This document shows, piece by piece, positions 1-8,899 of a DNA stretch of 64,000 nucleotides. How positions within the stretch are numbered: position 1 is the stretch's first letter; every line of letters begins with the position of its first letter. Location: contig DASZXK010000155.1 in NCBI GenBank assembly GCA_035545855.1, positions 62,001 to 126,000 on the forward strand, given 5' to 3'. Both the position numbers and the translations under genes were made by a program. This stretch comes from DASZVB01 sp035545855 (lineage in GTDB: Bacteria; Myxococcota_A; Polyangia; Polyangiales; Polyangiaceae). Below the pieces are notes generated by a model. That model was not told where the DNA came from, made no database searches, and was given only the letters and a program-made list of their open reading frames with translations.

Positions 1-1715
1 CGTCCGGGATCGGTGGAACGGACTCCGGCCCGGGCGGAACCGACTCCGCGGGCGGCGAGAAGGACGTCGACTCCGGAAAGACCGGGACGGGCGGCTCCGG
101 AACCGGCGGGCACGCCGATTCGCTGCGCGCGGATGCCGCGACCTCGAAGGACGGCTCTCCGGTGACGGACGCGTCGGCGTCGGAAGCGGCCGCACCCGAG
201 GCGGCGCCACCCCCGTGCTCCAGCGTGGAGGGCGGCATCTCGAGCGATCCGGACCATTGCGGGAGCTGCGACGTCGTCTGCGGCGCGGACGGCGTCGCGA
301 ACCGTGCGTGCGAGGAAGGCGTCTGCACGCCGAAGTGCGACGCGACGCACTCGGACTGCGACCACGACGGCAAGAACGGCTGCGAGATCACCTCCGCCGA
401 CGATCCGGATCACTGCGGGAGCTGCGACGTCGTCTGCGGCGGGGACGGCGTCGCGACGCGCGCGTGCGTGGAAGGCGTCTGCAAGCCGAAGTGCGACGCG
501 ACGCACGGGGATTGCGACGGGGACGGCAAGAACGGCTGCGAGGTGGACATCACGAACGACCCCGACAACTGCGGCGCGTGCGATTTCGTCTGCTCCGGCA
601 GTCAGGTGAAGACCCGGCATTGCGTGGCGAGCGTGTGCTCGCCCGAGTGCAGCACGGGACGGGGCGACTGCGGCAAGCCCTTCCCGGCACCGGACGACGG
701 CTGCGAGACGAACCTCACCACGCCGACCGACTGCGGCCGGTGCGGGCACGATTGCCTCGGCGGCGCGTGCAACTCGTCGCTCTGCGAAGCCGTCACGGTC
801 GCGAGCGGCCTCAGCTACGTCGCCGCGTTCACGGTCGACTCGCACCACATCTTCTACGTGGACGCGCCCGCGTCGGGGACCGGCCACGTCACGCGGACGG
901 AGCTCGACGGAAAGAACGGCGTCACGATGATGACCGGCCTCGTGAACGCGACGGCCATCGCGTCCGACGACACGTACGTCTACGCGCAGACGATCGGAGC
1001 GACGCTTCACAGCGCGGATGCCGCCATCCGGCGCGTCCTCGGAGCGGGTTCCACGAGCCAGACGCCGACGAACGTCGTCACGGGGCAGTCGTCCTCGCTC
1101 TTCCTCCGGCCGACGGTCCTCGCGGTCGACGGCACGAACGCGTACTTTGCCGACCAGTATGCTCCCGCCGCTTACGCCGTGAACAAGGCCGGCGGGAGCC
1201 CCGTCCAGATCAACACCGCGGGCGTCGATCAGAACTACATCCCGAGCGACGTCGCGGTGGACGCGACGGATCTCTACGTCCTCCAGGGGCCGTTCATCTG
1301 GGCCGTCCCGATCGCGACCGGCGTTCCGAAGATCACGACCGTGAACCAGGCATCTGGCACGGGCATCGCCATCGACTCCGGATTCTTCTATTTCCGCATG
1401 TACGACTCCGTCACGAGCAAGCCCGTGATGGCGCGGATCCCGAAGGGGAAGGCGGGCGTGGGAAACGCGAGCGTCATCGCTCCGGCGTCCTATTCGGGCG
1501 GGGCGCTCGCCGTGGACGGGACGTACCTCTACTTCGACGACGCGGGCGTGTACCGCGTCGCGAAGGGCGGCGGCACGCGGCAGCTCCTCTCGTCCGCGAC
1601 GTCGAACGCCGCGAAGATGTATGCGCGCACCGAAGGTTCCCAGACGGTGCTCTACTGGCTGAACAACGCGCAGAGCTCGAGCGGCGCCGGCTCCATCGTG
1701 CGCCTCGCGCCCTGA
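1..1715 (+). CDS. Cys-rich repeat / beta-propeller lipoprotein, 5' partial
   Basis: The reading frame is open from the left edge (first full codon at base 3) and begins inside a Gly/Ser/Asp/Thr-rich linker, so the N-terminus lies outside the window; the GTG at 162 is not a convincing start. Then follow three to four Cys-rich repeats of about 52 residues (CGSCDVVC ... CDATH.DCD.DGKNGCE), and a C-terminal ~300 residues with recurring 'YVYA', 'YLYFDD', 'GVYRVAKGGG' strands typical of a propeller. By comparison with the intact paralogue at 1854 it should be an exported lipoprotein. The four-Cys repeats plus low-complexity linker are a common myxobacterial surface-protein design; the ligand or role is unknown. 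It stops 138 bp before the paralogue, so the pair probably arose by tandem duplication. Confidence 0.85.
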   Translation, partial: SGIGGTDSGPGGTDSAGGEKDVDSGKTGTGGSGTGGHADSLRADAATSKDGSPVTDASASEAAAPEAAPPPCSSVEGGISSDPDHCGSCDVVCGADGVANRACEEGVCTPKCDATHSDCDHDGKNGCEITSADDPDHCGSCDVVCGGDGVATRACVEGVCKPKCDATHGDCDGDGKNGCEVDITNDPDNCGACDFVCSGSQVKTRHCVASVCSPECSTGRGDCGKPFPAPDDGCETNLTTPTDCGRCGHDCLGGACNSSLCEAVTVASGLSYVAAFTVDSHHIFYVDAPASGTGHVTRTELDGKNGVTMMTGLVNATAIASDDTYVYAQTIGATLHSADAAIRRVLGAGSTSQTPTNVVTGQSSSLFLRPTVLAVDGTNAYFADQYAPAAYAVNKAGGSPVQINTAGVDQNYIPSDVAVDATDLYVLQGPFIWAVPIATGVPKITTVNQASGTGIAIDSGFFYFRMYDSVTSKPVMARIPKGKAGVGNASVIAPASYSGGALAVDGTYLYFDDAGVYRVAKGGGTRQLLSSATSNAAKMYARTEGSQTVLYWLNNAQSSSGAGSIVRLAP

Positions 1716-1746
1716 GCCGCCCGCCTCCCGATCTTTTGCACGCAAC

Positions 1747-1762
1747 CGCCCGGCGCCGGGCG
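1747..1762. terminator. GC-rich palindrome between paralogues (possible terminator)
   Basis: CGCCCGGCGCCGGGCG is a perfect 16-bp palindrome 31 bp after the stop of the first lipoprotein gene. No T-tract follows, so it may be a Rho-type pause hairpin or chance in GC-rich DNA. Confidence 0.25.
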
Positions 1763-1853
1763 CCGAGAGAGCCGCATCACGTCCAGCCCGGTGCGGACGG
1801 CGAGCGTCCGAGAGCGTCGGATCGCCCGTCCCGCGCCGAAAGGAGTCGCGGAG

Positions 1854-3296
1854 ATGCGTTCATGGGCAGAGGGTCGACGGTTTTCGGGGATCTGCGGATG
1901 GCTCCTCACTCTGGGCGCCGTGGCAGGGTGCTCGGGCCGATTTTCCACGTGTCGAGACACGGGGACGTGTGACGCGCGGCTGGTCGTCGGCACGGGCGGC
2001 GCCGGAGGCGAGGCGACCGGTGGCGAGACGAGCGCGGAAACGGACGGAGCGGGGATCGACGTCGCGCCGGGAGCAGGCGGGACGCACGCGGAGGCGGGCG
2101 CGGTTCCGAGCGACCCGGGCGACGGCGGACTCGCGGACGCGTCGTCACCGACGACGGCGGACTCCGGCACCGACGCCGGCGCCCCCGGCGCGGACGCGGG
2201 CGCCGGCTGCGACGCGGCGGATTCGCGGCCGCCCACCTGCGACGAGACTCACGCGGACTGCAATCACGACCCCACGGACGGCTGCGAGGTGGACCTGACC
2301 TCGGACCGAGACCATTGCGGCGCCTGCGACCAGGATTGCCTCGGCGGTTCGTGCACCCTCGCGAGGTGCGACCCGGTGACGCTCGCGAGCTCGCTCGTCT
2401 ACCCCGCCGGCCTGGCCATCGATACGGACCGCCTCTACTTCATGGATGGCATCGTGCCCGTCGGGCGTCTTCATCGTTCGCGCCTGGACGGCGGCACGTC
2501 GGAGGTACTGGTATCGGGCCTCGCCATCCCGACGGGCGTCCTCCTCGACGGGGGCTATGCGTATTTCGCCGCGACCGGAGCGGCGTCGATCACGCTCATG
2601 GGAACCGGCGTGCGGCGGATCCCCGTGGGGGCACCGCCGACGCAGACGCCGGAGGAGGTCGCCACCCTCGGAACGTCCGCAGAGCTGACGGCCGTGAATA
2701 CGTTCGCCGTCGGCGGCGGCCGCGTCTACTGGACGAACGAGAAGGGCACGCTGTACTCGGCACCGGAGAACGGGGGGCCTCCTTCCGTCGTCGGAACCCC
2801 GCCCGTCGACGGCAGCCAGCCCACCGACATCGCCCTGGACGACGCGTTCGCCTACGTGGCAGAAGGCGCCGACTACTGGGTTGCGCCGCTCGGCGGGGGC
2901 CCGTCCCGCAGCGTGCATCTCGCCGGCGGGAGCTCCACCGCCCTCGCGCTCGACGACGCGTACGTGTACTTCAGAACGCAGAGCCTCGCGAGCGAGCACG
3001 CGGCCATCGGGCGTCTCGCGAAGACGGGCACGGACCCGAACGACATCGCCATCGTCTCCATCGAGGACGCGAAGGACGGTGCGCTCGCGGTGGACGACGC
3101 GTTCGTCTACTTCCCGACGAAGACCGGGATCTACCGGGCCCCGAAGTCCGGAGGCCCCGCCGAGCGGCTCGCCTCGGCCGACGGCACGATCGCCGAGCTC
3201 ACGCTCCACGTGGAGGGCGGGCGAAAGGTCCTCTACTGGCTGAATCGCGGGCTTCCGGCGAGCGCGACCGGGAGCGTCCTCCGGCTCGCCCTTTGA
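1854..3296 (+). CDS. Cys-rich / beta-propeller lipoprotein (paralogue of upstream gene)
   Basis: 480 residues from the ATG at 1854, preceded by AAAGGAG about 9 nt upstream; an in-frame start at 1791 is less likely because it would bury the signal peptide. The N-terminus (MRSWAEGR...LLTLGAVAGC) is a lipoprotein signal with lipobox AVAGC. A ~100-residue Gly/Ala/Asp/Thr linker follows, then one Cys-rich unit (CDETHADCNHD..DGCEVD....CGACDQDC), then a propeller-like C-terminal region with repeated 'AYVAEGADYW', 'VYFRTQS', 'FVYFPTKTGIYRAPKSGG' blades. It aligns with the preceding protein over the Cys unit and propeller but has fewer Cys repeats. Likely cell-surface; no enzymatic motif seen. Confidence 0.88.
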   Translation: MRSWAEGRRFSGICGWLLTLGAVAGCSGRFSTCRDTGTCDARLVVGTGGAGGEATGGETSAETDGAGIDVAPGAGGTHAEAGAVPSDPGDGGLADASSPTTADSGTDAGAPGADAGAGCDAADSRPPTCDETHADCNHDPTDGCEVDLTSDRDHCGACDQDCLGGSCTLARCDPVTLASSLVYPAGLAIDTDRLYFMDGIVPVGRLHRSRLDGGTSEVLVSGLAIPTGVLLDGGYAYFAATGAASITLMGTGVRRIPVGAPPTQTPEEVATLGTSAELTAVNTFAVGGGRVYWTNEKGTLYSAPENGGPPSVVGTPPVDGSQPTDIALDDAFAYVAEGADYWVAPLGGGPSRSVHLAGGSSTALALDDAYVYFRTQSLASEHAAIGRLAKTGTDPNDIAIVSIEDAKDGALAVDDAFVYFPTKTGIYRAPKSGGPAERLASADGTIAELTLHVEGGRKVLYWLNRGLPASATGSVLRLAL

Positions 3297-3338
3297 AGCC
3301 TGGGAACCAGGACCCGGCAATGCTACCGGTCGGATCCC

Positions 3339-3761
3339 ATGAAGGAGTTCGCGACGACGGTCGCCATCCGGAGCTCGCCCGAGCGCGTCTGGGAGATCCT
3401 CACCAACGCCGGGGACTATCCCCGATGGAACACGACGGTCACCCGGCTCGAGGGGAGCATCGCCGCGGGAAGCACCGTGAAAGTCTACTCGAAGATCGAT
3501 CCGAAGCGCGCGTTCCCCGTTCGGGTCGCGGAGTTCGACCGGCCGAAGCGGATGGTGTGGCGGGGCGGCGCGCCGCTTCCCTTCCTCTTCGAGGGCGAAC
3601 GCACCTTCTCGCTCACCCCGGCCGCGGACGGCACCGTCGAATTCTCCATGAGAGAGGTGTTCTCGGGCATCCTCTCGCCGCTCATCGTGAAGTCGATCCC
3701 CGACCTGAACCCGGTGTTCGCCGAGTTCGGCGAGTGCCTGAAGCGCGCGGCCGAGGCCTGA
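3339..3761 (+). CDS. SRPBCC (START/polyketide-cyclase-like) domain protein
   Basis: 140 residues. The start 'TTVAIRSSPERVWEILTNA..YPRWNT' is the classic beta1 and helix-1 opening of the SRPBCC fold, and 'PLIVKSIPDLNPVFAEFGECLKRAAE' matches its long C-terminal helix. Members bind hydrophobic ligands in a deep cavity (polyketide cyclases, CoxG, AHSA1-like stress proteins). No catalytic residue can be assigned. It sits 42 bp after the lipoprotein gene and 128 bp before an NADP-binding oxidoreductase; a functional link is not evident. Cytoplasmic, no signal peptide. Confidence 0.8.
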   Translation: MKEFATTVAIRSSPERVWEILTNAGDYPRWNTTVTRLEGSIAAGSTVKVYSKIDPKRAFPVRVAEFDRPKRMVWRGGAPLPFLFEGERTFSLTPAADGTVEFSMREVFSGILSPLIVKSIPDLNPVFAEFGECLKRAAEA

Positions 3762-3889
3762 GGTCGGCGCGGGCCCCGGTCGCGAGCCTCCGGAACCCGG
3801 CGAGATGCCCCCATTTTCGCTCACCTGGGCGCCGGCTCCCGGTTCCGCCCGATCCGCCCTAAGCTCTCGGCTCTTCGAAGGAGCAAACC

Positions 3890-4540
3890 ATGAGCAAAGT
3901 CGCCGTTCTCGGTTCGGGTCAGGTCGGACAGGTCCTCGCGGACGGGTTCGTGAAGCACGGGCATCAGGTCATGCGCGCGAGCCGCGATCCGAAGAAGCTC
4001 GCGGAGTGGAAGGCGAAGAGTGAGGGCAAAGGGACGACGGGGACGTTCGCCGAAGCCGCCGCGTGGGGAGACATCGTCGTGCTCGCCGTGAAGGGCAACG
4101 CGGCGGAGGCGGTCATCGAGCAAGCCGGGCTCGAGAACCTCGCCGGAAAGACGATCCTCGACGCGACGAACCCCATCGCGGACTCTCCGCCGGAAGGCGG
4201 CGTGCTCCGCTTCTTCACGAACCTGGACGATTCGCTCATGGAGCGGCTTCAGCGGAAGGCGCCGAAGGCGAAGTTCGTGAAGGCGTTCTCGTGCGTCGGG
4301 AACGCGTTCATGGTGAACCCGCAGTTCCCGGGCGGCCCGCCCTCGATGTTCATCTGCGGAAATGACTCCGGCGCCAAGGCGGAGGCGAAGAAGATCCTGG
4401 ACCAGTTCGGGTGGGACACCTGGGACATGGGCGGCGCCGCGGCGGCCCGTGCGATCGAACCCCTGTGCATCCTCTGGTGCATCCCGGGGCTCTCGGGCGG
4501 CGGCTGGAGTCACGCCCTCAAGATGCTGAAGCTCCCCTGA
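3890..4540 (+). CDS. NADPH-dependent F420 reductase-like (NAD(P)-binding) protein
   Basis: 216 residues. It opens with a Rossmann dinucleotide site 'VAVLGSGQVGQVLADGF' and 'MRASRDPKKL', which places a basic residue where NADP-specific members bind the 2'-phosphate. 'LDATNPI' and 'FVKAFSCVGNAFMVNP' match the NADP_oxidored_F420 family (F420:NADP reductase and F420-independent relatives widespread in bacteria). Whether F420 is the cofactor cannot be told here; no F420 biosynthesis gene is in the window. AAGGAG lies about 8 nt before the ATG. Cytoplasmic; probably monocistronic, ending at a convergent junction with the S9 peptidase gene. Confidence 0.8.
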   Translation: MSKVAVLGSGQVGQVLADGFVKHGHQVMRASRDPKKLAEWKAKSEGKGTTGTFAEAAAWGDIVVLAVKGNAAEAVIEQAGLENLAGKTILDATNPIADSPPEGGVLRFFTNLDDSLMERLQRKAPKAKFVKAFSCVGNAFMVNPQFPGGPPSMFICGNDSGAKAEAKKILDQFGWDTWDMGGAAAARAIEPLCILWCIPGLSGGGWSHALKMLKLP

Positions 4541-4597
4541 CCGCGCCCGGGCAGCGTTCCGACGTCGGAGGGTCCGGGCCCGCGTGCCGGGCGCGCC
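4541..4597. terminator. Candidate bidirectional terminator between convergent genes
   Basis: An imperfect long stem pairs GCGCCCGGGCA (4543-4553) with TGCCGGGCGCGC (4585-4596). The interior holds the palindrome TCCGACGTCGGA. It occupies almost the whole 61-bp gap between two converging genes. Confidence 0.4.
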
Positions 4598-4601
4598 GTT
4601 C

Positions 4602-6890
4602 TCAGCGCGCGCCCGGCCCGAGGTGTTCCCTGAAGAAGTCCACCTGGACCTTCTCGCGAAGGAACGCGAGGCGAGGCTCCGGAACCATGTGCGTGGAGGA
4701 GAGCGTCACCACCTCCGCGCGCTTCCCGGCGGCGTAGAGCGCGTCGATGAAGGACAGCGTGTGCGCGAAATGCACGTTGTCGTCCGTGATGCCCTGCATC
4801 AGGAGGAGCGGGCGAGAGAGACGCTCGGCGTACGTCAGGACGTTCGAACGACGGTAGCCGTCCGCGTTCTCCGAGGGCTGCTTCAGGTACCTCTCCGTGT
4901 ACGCCGTGTCGTAGAGCTCCCAGTCCGTGGGCGGCGCGCCGGCGACCGCCGCGGAGAACACGTCCGGGTGGAGGAGCACGGCCATCGCGGAGAGGTACCC
5001 TCCGAAGGACCAGCCGAAGATCCCCGTCTTCCCGGCATCCATCTCCGGGTGCTTCGCCTGCATCGCGCGGAGCGCCAGGATCTGATCGTCCAGAGGAGCG
5101 TCGACGAAGTCCTTCAGGATCGCACGCTCGAAGGCTCGACCCCGATCCGGCGTGCCGCGGCCGTCGGCCCGGACCACGACGAACCCCGCGTCCGCGTACC
5201 ACTGGTCGAGGAGGAACCGGTCACGCGCATCGAGCACCATCTTGAAGCCGGGGCCGCCGTAGACGCGAACCAGCACCGGGTACTTTCGGCCCGGCTCGAA
5301 CGCGCGGGGCCGCGTGATCGCCGTGAAGAGCGAGCGCCCCCCGACGTCGACGGACTCGAGGACCGTCGTGGGCTCGAAGGGCGGTCGCTCGACTTCCGAC
5401 TTCAGCAAGACCCCGGAAGCGTTCGGGAAGTACGCGGTCACGGTGGGCCCGGTGGATTCCGCGGCGGTCGTCACCACGGCGACGCCGTTCTCGGTGAACA
5501 CGGAGCCGAGCCCCTTCTCCGGCCCGAGTCTCACCGGCGGTTTCCCATCGAGCGGCACGCGGTAGACGTCTTCCGTCCTGGGGTCGGCGCTCGCCTGCAC
5601 GAACACGGCGGCGTCGTCCGGCGTGACGCCCGCGATCCGTCGCACTCCGAACGACGCCGGAAGGACGGTACCGACGAGCGCGCCGTCGGCGGCGTGGCGC
5701 TCGAGCGCGTACCCGGCCTCCTCCCCCTTCGCCCAGAGGAAGCCGGAGCCGTCGTCGAGCCACGCCGGATTTCCGGGGACGAGGTCCACCCAGGCGTCGT
5801 CCCGCTCGACGAGGAGAGATTTCGTCCTTCCCGTCTCGGGATCGACGGTGACGACCTCTTCTTCCGTCTGGTTCCGATCGAAGAGCACGAGGGTCGGCGG
5901 CGTTCGCCCCTTCCACGTCACCTGCGCGAGGTACGGCCGCTTCGCGAGATCCCACGTCACCCAGGTCGGCTCGCCACCGGCGATCTTCACGAGGCCGAGG
6001 TCCACGACGGCGTTCGCCTTGCCGGGGCGGGGATAGCGGAACGGAACCGGCGTCTTCTCGGGGTGACGCGCGTCCGCGACGTAGACGGTCTCCACCCGCC
6101 GCGGGTCCGTGCGCTGGAAGAGGATCCTCGAGCCGTCCGGAGAGAACCAGTAGCCGCGCGTTCGCCCGAACTCTTCCTGCGCGACGAACTCCGCGACGCC
6201 GTACTCGAGGCCGTCCGGGTGCTTCGTGAGACGCCGCGGCGCGCCGCCTCCGGTCGCGATCGTCCAGAGATCCCCGTCCCGGACGAACGCGACGGCCTTG
6301 CCGTCCGGGGACAGGTGCGGGTCGTACGGCGTTCCCTCCCCCACGGAGAGCTCTCGCACGCGCCGGGACGGCCGCTCCACGACGAAGAGCCGCCCCGAGA
6401 GCGGCACGAGGACGAGAGTCCCGTCTCGCGACACGTCGATGTCCACCACGCCGGCGGTCGCGGTCCGCGTCCGCTCGCGCCGCGCGCTCTCCTCGGCCGA
6501 GAGATGCTCGTCGGCGCCGCCGAGCAGCGTCTCGACGCTCGCGAGCACGGTCTCTTCCCCCGCCGCGGAGAGCTCGTAGAGCGCCGCGCGCCGGTCGCGC
6601 GCTTTCGTGCGGCGAAAGAGCACGGCGCCGTCCTTCGTCGCCGCGAGCGCGACGGGACGGCCGAGGCGATATCCCTGGGTCGCGGCCTGCGCCTCGAGGA
6701 ACGTGGAATCGAGCGGCGGCCACGTTCCCGCCGTGCGCGCCGGCGCCGGGGTCGCGGCGCTGGTGGCTTCCGTTCCTGGGTGACACGAGATCCCCCAGAG
6801 CCCGCACGACAACGCGATCGCTCGCTGGAACCTCCTCGACATCCGACCGGAAATACCGACTCTCGCCGAGCCCGGCAACTCCGTCGTCAC
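4602..6890 (-). CDS. Prolyl oligopeptidase / DPP-IV family (S9) peptidase, exported
   Basis: 762 residues. The N-terminal half is a DPP-IV-like propeller ('FSPDGSRILFQRTD', 'EEFGRTRGYWFSPDG'); the C-terminal alpha/beta-hydrolase domain has the nucleophile Ser628 in GWSFGG, Asp703 in GITDDNVHF and His734 in SSTHMV, so the triad is complete. Such enzymes release X-Pro or related dipeptides from peptides. The GTG start overlaps the upstream stop as GTGA (translational coupling). An alternative ATG at 6842 gives a shorter, more typical signal peptide (MSRRFQRAIALSCGLWGISC), whose final Cys may be lipidated although the lipobox is not ideal. Third gene of an operon with the FAD enzyme and LuxR regulator upstream. 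Confidence 0.9.
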   Translation of the reverse strand: MTTELPGSARVGISGRMSRRFQRAIALSCGLWGISCHPGTEATSAATPAPARTAGTWPPLDSTFLEAQAATQGYRLGRPVALAATKDGAVLFRRTKARDRRAALYELSAAGEETVLASVETLLGGADEHLSAEESARRERTRTATAGVVDIDVSRDGTLVLVPLSGRLFVVERPSRRVRELSVGEGTPYDPHLSPDGKAVAFVRDGDLWTIATGGGAPRRLTKHPDGLEYGVAEFVAQEEFGRTRGYWFSPDGSRILFQRTDPRRVETVYVADARHPEKTPVPFRYPRPGKANAVVDLGLVKIAGGEPTWVTWDLAKRPYLAQVTWKGRTPPTLVLFDRNQTEEEVVTVDPETGRTKSLLVERDDAWVDLVPGNPAWLDDGSGFLWAKGEEAGYALERHAADGALVGTVLPASFGVRRIAGVTPDDAAVFVQASADPRTEDVYRVPLDGKPPVRLGPEKGLGSVFTENGVAVVTTAAESTGPTVTAYFPNASGVLLKSEVERPPFEPTTVLESVDVGGRSLFTAITRPRAFEPGRKYPVLVRVYGGPGFKMVLDARDRFLLDQWYADAGFVVVRADGRGTPDRGRAFERAILKDFVDAPLDDQILALRAMQAKHPEMDAGKTGIFGWSFGGYLSAMAVLLHPDVFSAAVAGAPPTDWELYDTAYTERYLKQPSENADGYRRSNVLTYAERLSRPLLLMQGITDDNVHFAHTLSFIDALYAAGKRAEVVTLSSTHMVPEPRLAFLREKVQVDFFREHLGPGAR

Positions 6891-8059
6891 TCGAAGAGAG
6901 CGCGTTCCGTCGCCGCGTCGGACCGGGACTCCGGCCCAGCGCCGATCAGATCGATTCCGAGCGCCGGCATCCGGTCGAGGCAGCGCGCCCGGAGTGCGTC
7001 ACCGTCCGAGCCGGGAGTGTAGAGGATGCGTCGCGTCCACGACTCGACCCGGAGCAGGGCCGAGTGATACTCGCGGCGCATCTCGGCGTAAGCGCGGAGC
7101 GCGGCGTCGCGAGACCCCTCGCGCCGAAGGACCGTCGCGAGGACGCGCGCGTCGCGAAACGCGAGCGACAGTCCCGAACCGAGCGCCGGGTCCACGTTCC
7201 CCGCCGCATCGCCGACGAGCACGACCCCCTCGGCCGCCGGCGCGAGCGTGAAGCGCGACGAGGTCTGGAACGTGGCGAGGGGGCCCGACGGCCGCGCCCC
7301 TTCCAGGTGACCCGAGGAAACCCCGAGGCGGCGACATGCCTCCAGAAACGCCCGGACGTCGCCGGCGGACGAGAACCGAGCGGCCTCGGTCGACCGCTCG
7401 TGCGCCGCGACGTAAAGCCGGGCGCGTCCCCCCGGCAGCGGAAAGTGGAGCGCGACCGCGCCAAACGACGGCGGAAAGAAGACGGACACGGCATTCGTCG
7501 CGCCGCGAACGTCCGAGACGAGCATGCCGGACACGAGCATGGGCGTCGGCTCCTCGTCGACGCAGAAGCCGAGGTCACGCGCCATCGTCGAGCCTCGTCC
7601 GTCCGCGAGCACGACGAGCTCGCCTTGCCAGCTCTCCGTCGCGGAAATCACGATGGCCGGAGTTCCCCGTCGAACCCCGGTGACCCGTACCCCGCGCCGC
7701 ACCGTCGCGCCCGCGTCTTCCGCCGCACGGAGGAGCGCCTCCTGCAGCTCGGGGTGGTGCGCGTCCAGGCCGGGCGCGCGGCTCCGCGACGTCTCCGCGA
7801 GCGGTCGCGCGGAGACGGAGGTCCCGCCGACGTGGGTCTTCCAGAACACGACCGTCTCCGCGACGCTCTCGACCACGCCTTCGAGGGCGAGCTCGCGGAG
7901 CTCCGCGACGCCCCACGGGTGAATTCCCTCTCCCCGGATTCGATCGCGAAACCACGGTTCTCGTTCGAGGACGAGAACTCGTCCGCCGTCCCGAGCGAGC
8001 GCGCACGCGAACGCCGCGCCTCCGACACCTCCGCCCACGACGATCGCGTCGTATCGCAT
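6887..8059 (-). CDS. FAD-dependent monooxygenase/reductase (geranylgeranyl-reductase-like)
   Basis: 390 residues from ATG 8059 (an upstream in-frame ATG at 8095 adds 12 residues with no fold value). 'YDAIVVGGGVGGAAFACALARDG' is the FAD ADP-binding GxGxxG motif, 'VVLADGRGS' the conserved DG motif and 'VVLVGDAAGNVDPALGSGL' the GD motif of group A flavoprotein monooxygenases and geranylgeranyl reductases. The substrate is unknown. The stop overlaps the S9 peptidase start (GTGA), and the LuxR-type gene lies 69 bp upstream on the same strand. Cytoplasmic or peripheral membrane; no signal peptide. Confidence 0.85.
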   Translation of the reverse strand: MRYDAIVVGGGVGGAAFACALARDGGRVLVLEREPWFRDRIRGEGIHPWGVAELRELALEGVVESVAETVVFWKTHVGGTSVSARPLAETSRSRAPGLDAHHPELQEALLRAAEDAGATVRRGVRVTGVRRGTPAIVISATESWQGELVVLADGRGSTMARDLGFCVDEEPTPMLVSGMLVSDVRGATNAVSVFFPPSFGAVALHFPLPGGRARLYVAAHERSTEAARFSSAGDVRAFLEACRRLGVSSGHLEGARPSGPLATFQTSSRFTLAPAAEGVVLVGDAAGNVDPALGSGLSLAFRDARVLATVLRREGSRDAALRAYAEMRREYHSALLRVESWTRRILYTPGSDGDALRARCLDRMPALGIDLIGAGPESRSDAATERALFE

Positions 8060-8128
8060 GCCCCGATGATACGGCGAAGGCCGAGCGCGCCCCATGGGAC
8101 GTTCGTCCCACGCGTTCGAGGAACGATG

Positions 8129-8830
8129 CTACGCGGGCGGCTCCCGCTCGAAGGTCCTCGCGACCACTTCCGCGCGACTCGACGCACCGAGCTTCTGGAA
8201 GACACTCGTGAGTTGATTGCGCACCGTCCGCTCGGCCGTCCCGCAGGCGAGCGCGATCTGGCGGTTCGTGTATCCGAGCCGGAGGTAGCTCACGACCTCG
8301 CGTTCGCGCCGCGTGAGGTTTGCGAGCGGATCCGATCGACCGTGACGGCTCAATGCGTACTCCGAAACCGCTAGAACGGAGTGTGCGCGTTCCAGCGTGC
8401 GCACGGCCCTCGCCGAGAACTTGCCGCCTCGCCGGCCGAGAGCGATCGCGGAACGGACCCCGCGGCACTCGACGTACGCGAGGAGCGTGCTGGTACCGGC
8501 GTGCGGGCGCATGATTTCCTGGAAGATCCGCGTGCGTTCGAGCCGCTTCGCGCCCAGAACGTCCCTATCGACGACGACGCCGCCGGACCGTGCGGCTGCC
8601 GCGGCGACGGGCTGGAACTCGCCGCCGTAGTCGGACCAGGACCCGGTCACCGCCCGGCGGACCCGATCGTCGAAGCCGGGCGCGACGCGGCTCGGACCGT
8701 CTCCACGGATGCAGAGGCCGACGTCGAACCCCACGGCTTCGCGGAGCAGCTCGAACAACCGGGCGTCGTACGCGTCCGCGGTCTCCGCTTCGCAGGCTGC
8801 CGCTGCGATCTCGGCTACGAGGTCCGACAC
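8129..8830 (-). CDS. LuxR-family transcriptional regulator
   Basis: 233 residues. The C-terminal ~60 residues form a GerE/LuxR helix-turn-helix: 'LTRREREVVSYLRLGYTNRQ', 'IALACGTAERTVRNQLTSVF', 'QKLGASSRAEVV'. The N-terminal ~160 residues resemble a GAF-like sensory region ('AYDARLFELLREAVGFDVGL') but no ligand site is recognised and there is no receiver Asp. The GTG start is the first in frame. It is the first gene of a likely luxR-FAD enzyme-S9 peptidase operon, so it may act locally; the target is not proven. Confidence 0.85.
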   Translation of the reverse strand: MSDLVAEIAAAACEAETADAYDARLFELLREAVGFDVGLCIRGDGPSRVAPGFDDRVRRAVTGSWSDYGGEFQPVAAAAARSGGVVVDRDVLGAKRLERTRIFQEIMRPHAGTSTLLAYVECRGVRSAIALGRRGGKFSARAVRTLERAHSVLAVSEYALSRHGRSDPLANLTRREREVVSYLRLGYTNRQIALACGTAERTVRNQLTSVFQKLGASSRAEVVARTFEREPPA

Positions 8831-8899
8831 CCGGCGAGTGTCCCACGTGGCCCGCGCCGCGCGTAGGCCGCATCGGGCTCCCCGGATTTCAGCCCGATT

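Noticed and set aside
1747..1762. Treating the 16-bp GC palindrome as a regulator site
   Set aside because: Such palindromes are frequent by chance at this base composition; kept only as a weak terminator candidate.
4584..7022. An 812-codon plus-strand frame opposite the S9 peptidase
   Set aside because: Antisense shadow: no domain, extreme Arg/Glu content, no plausible start context.
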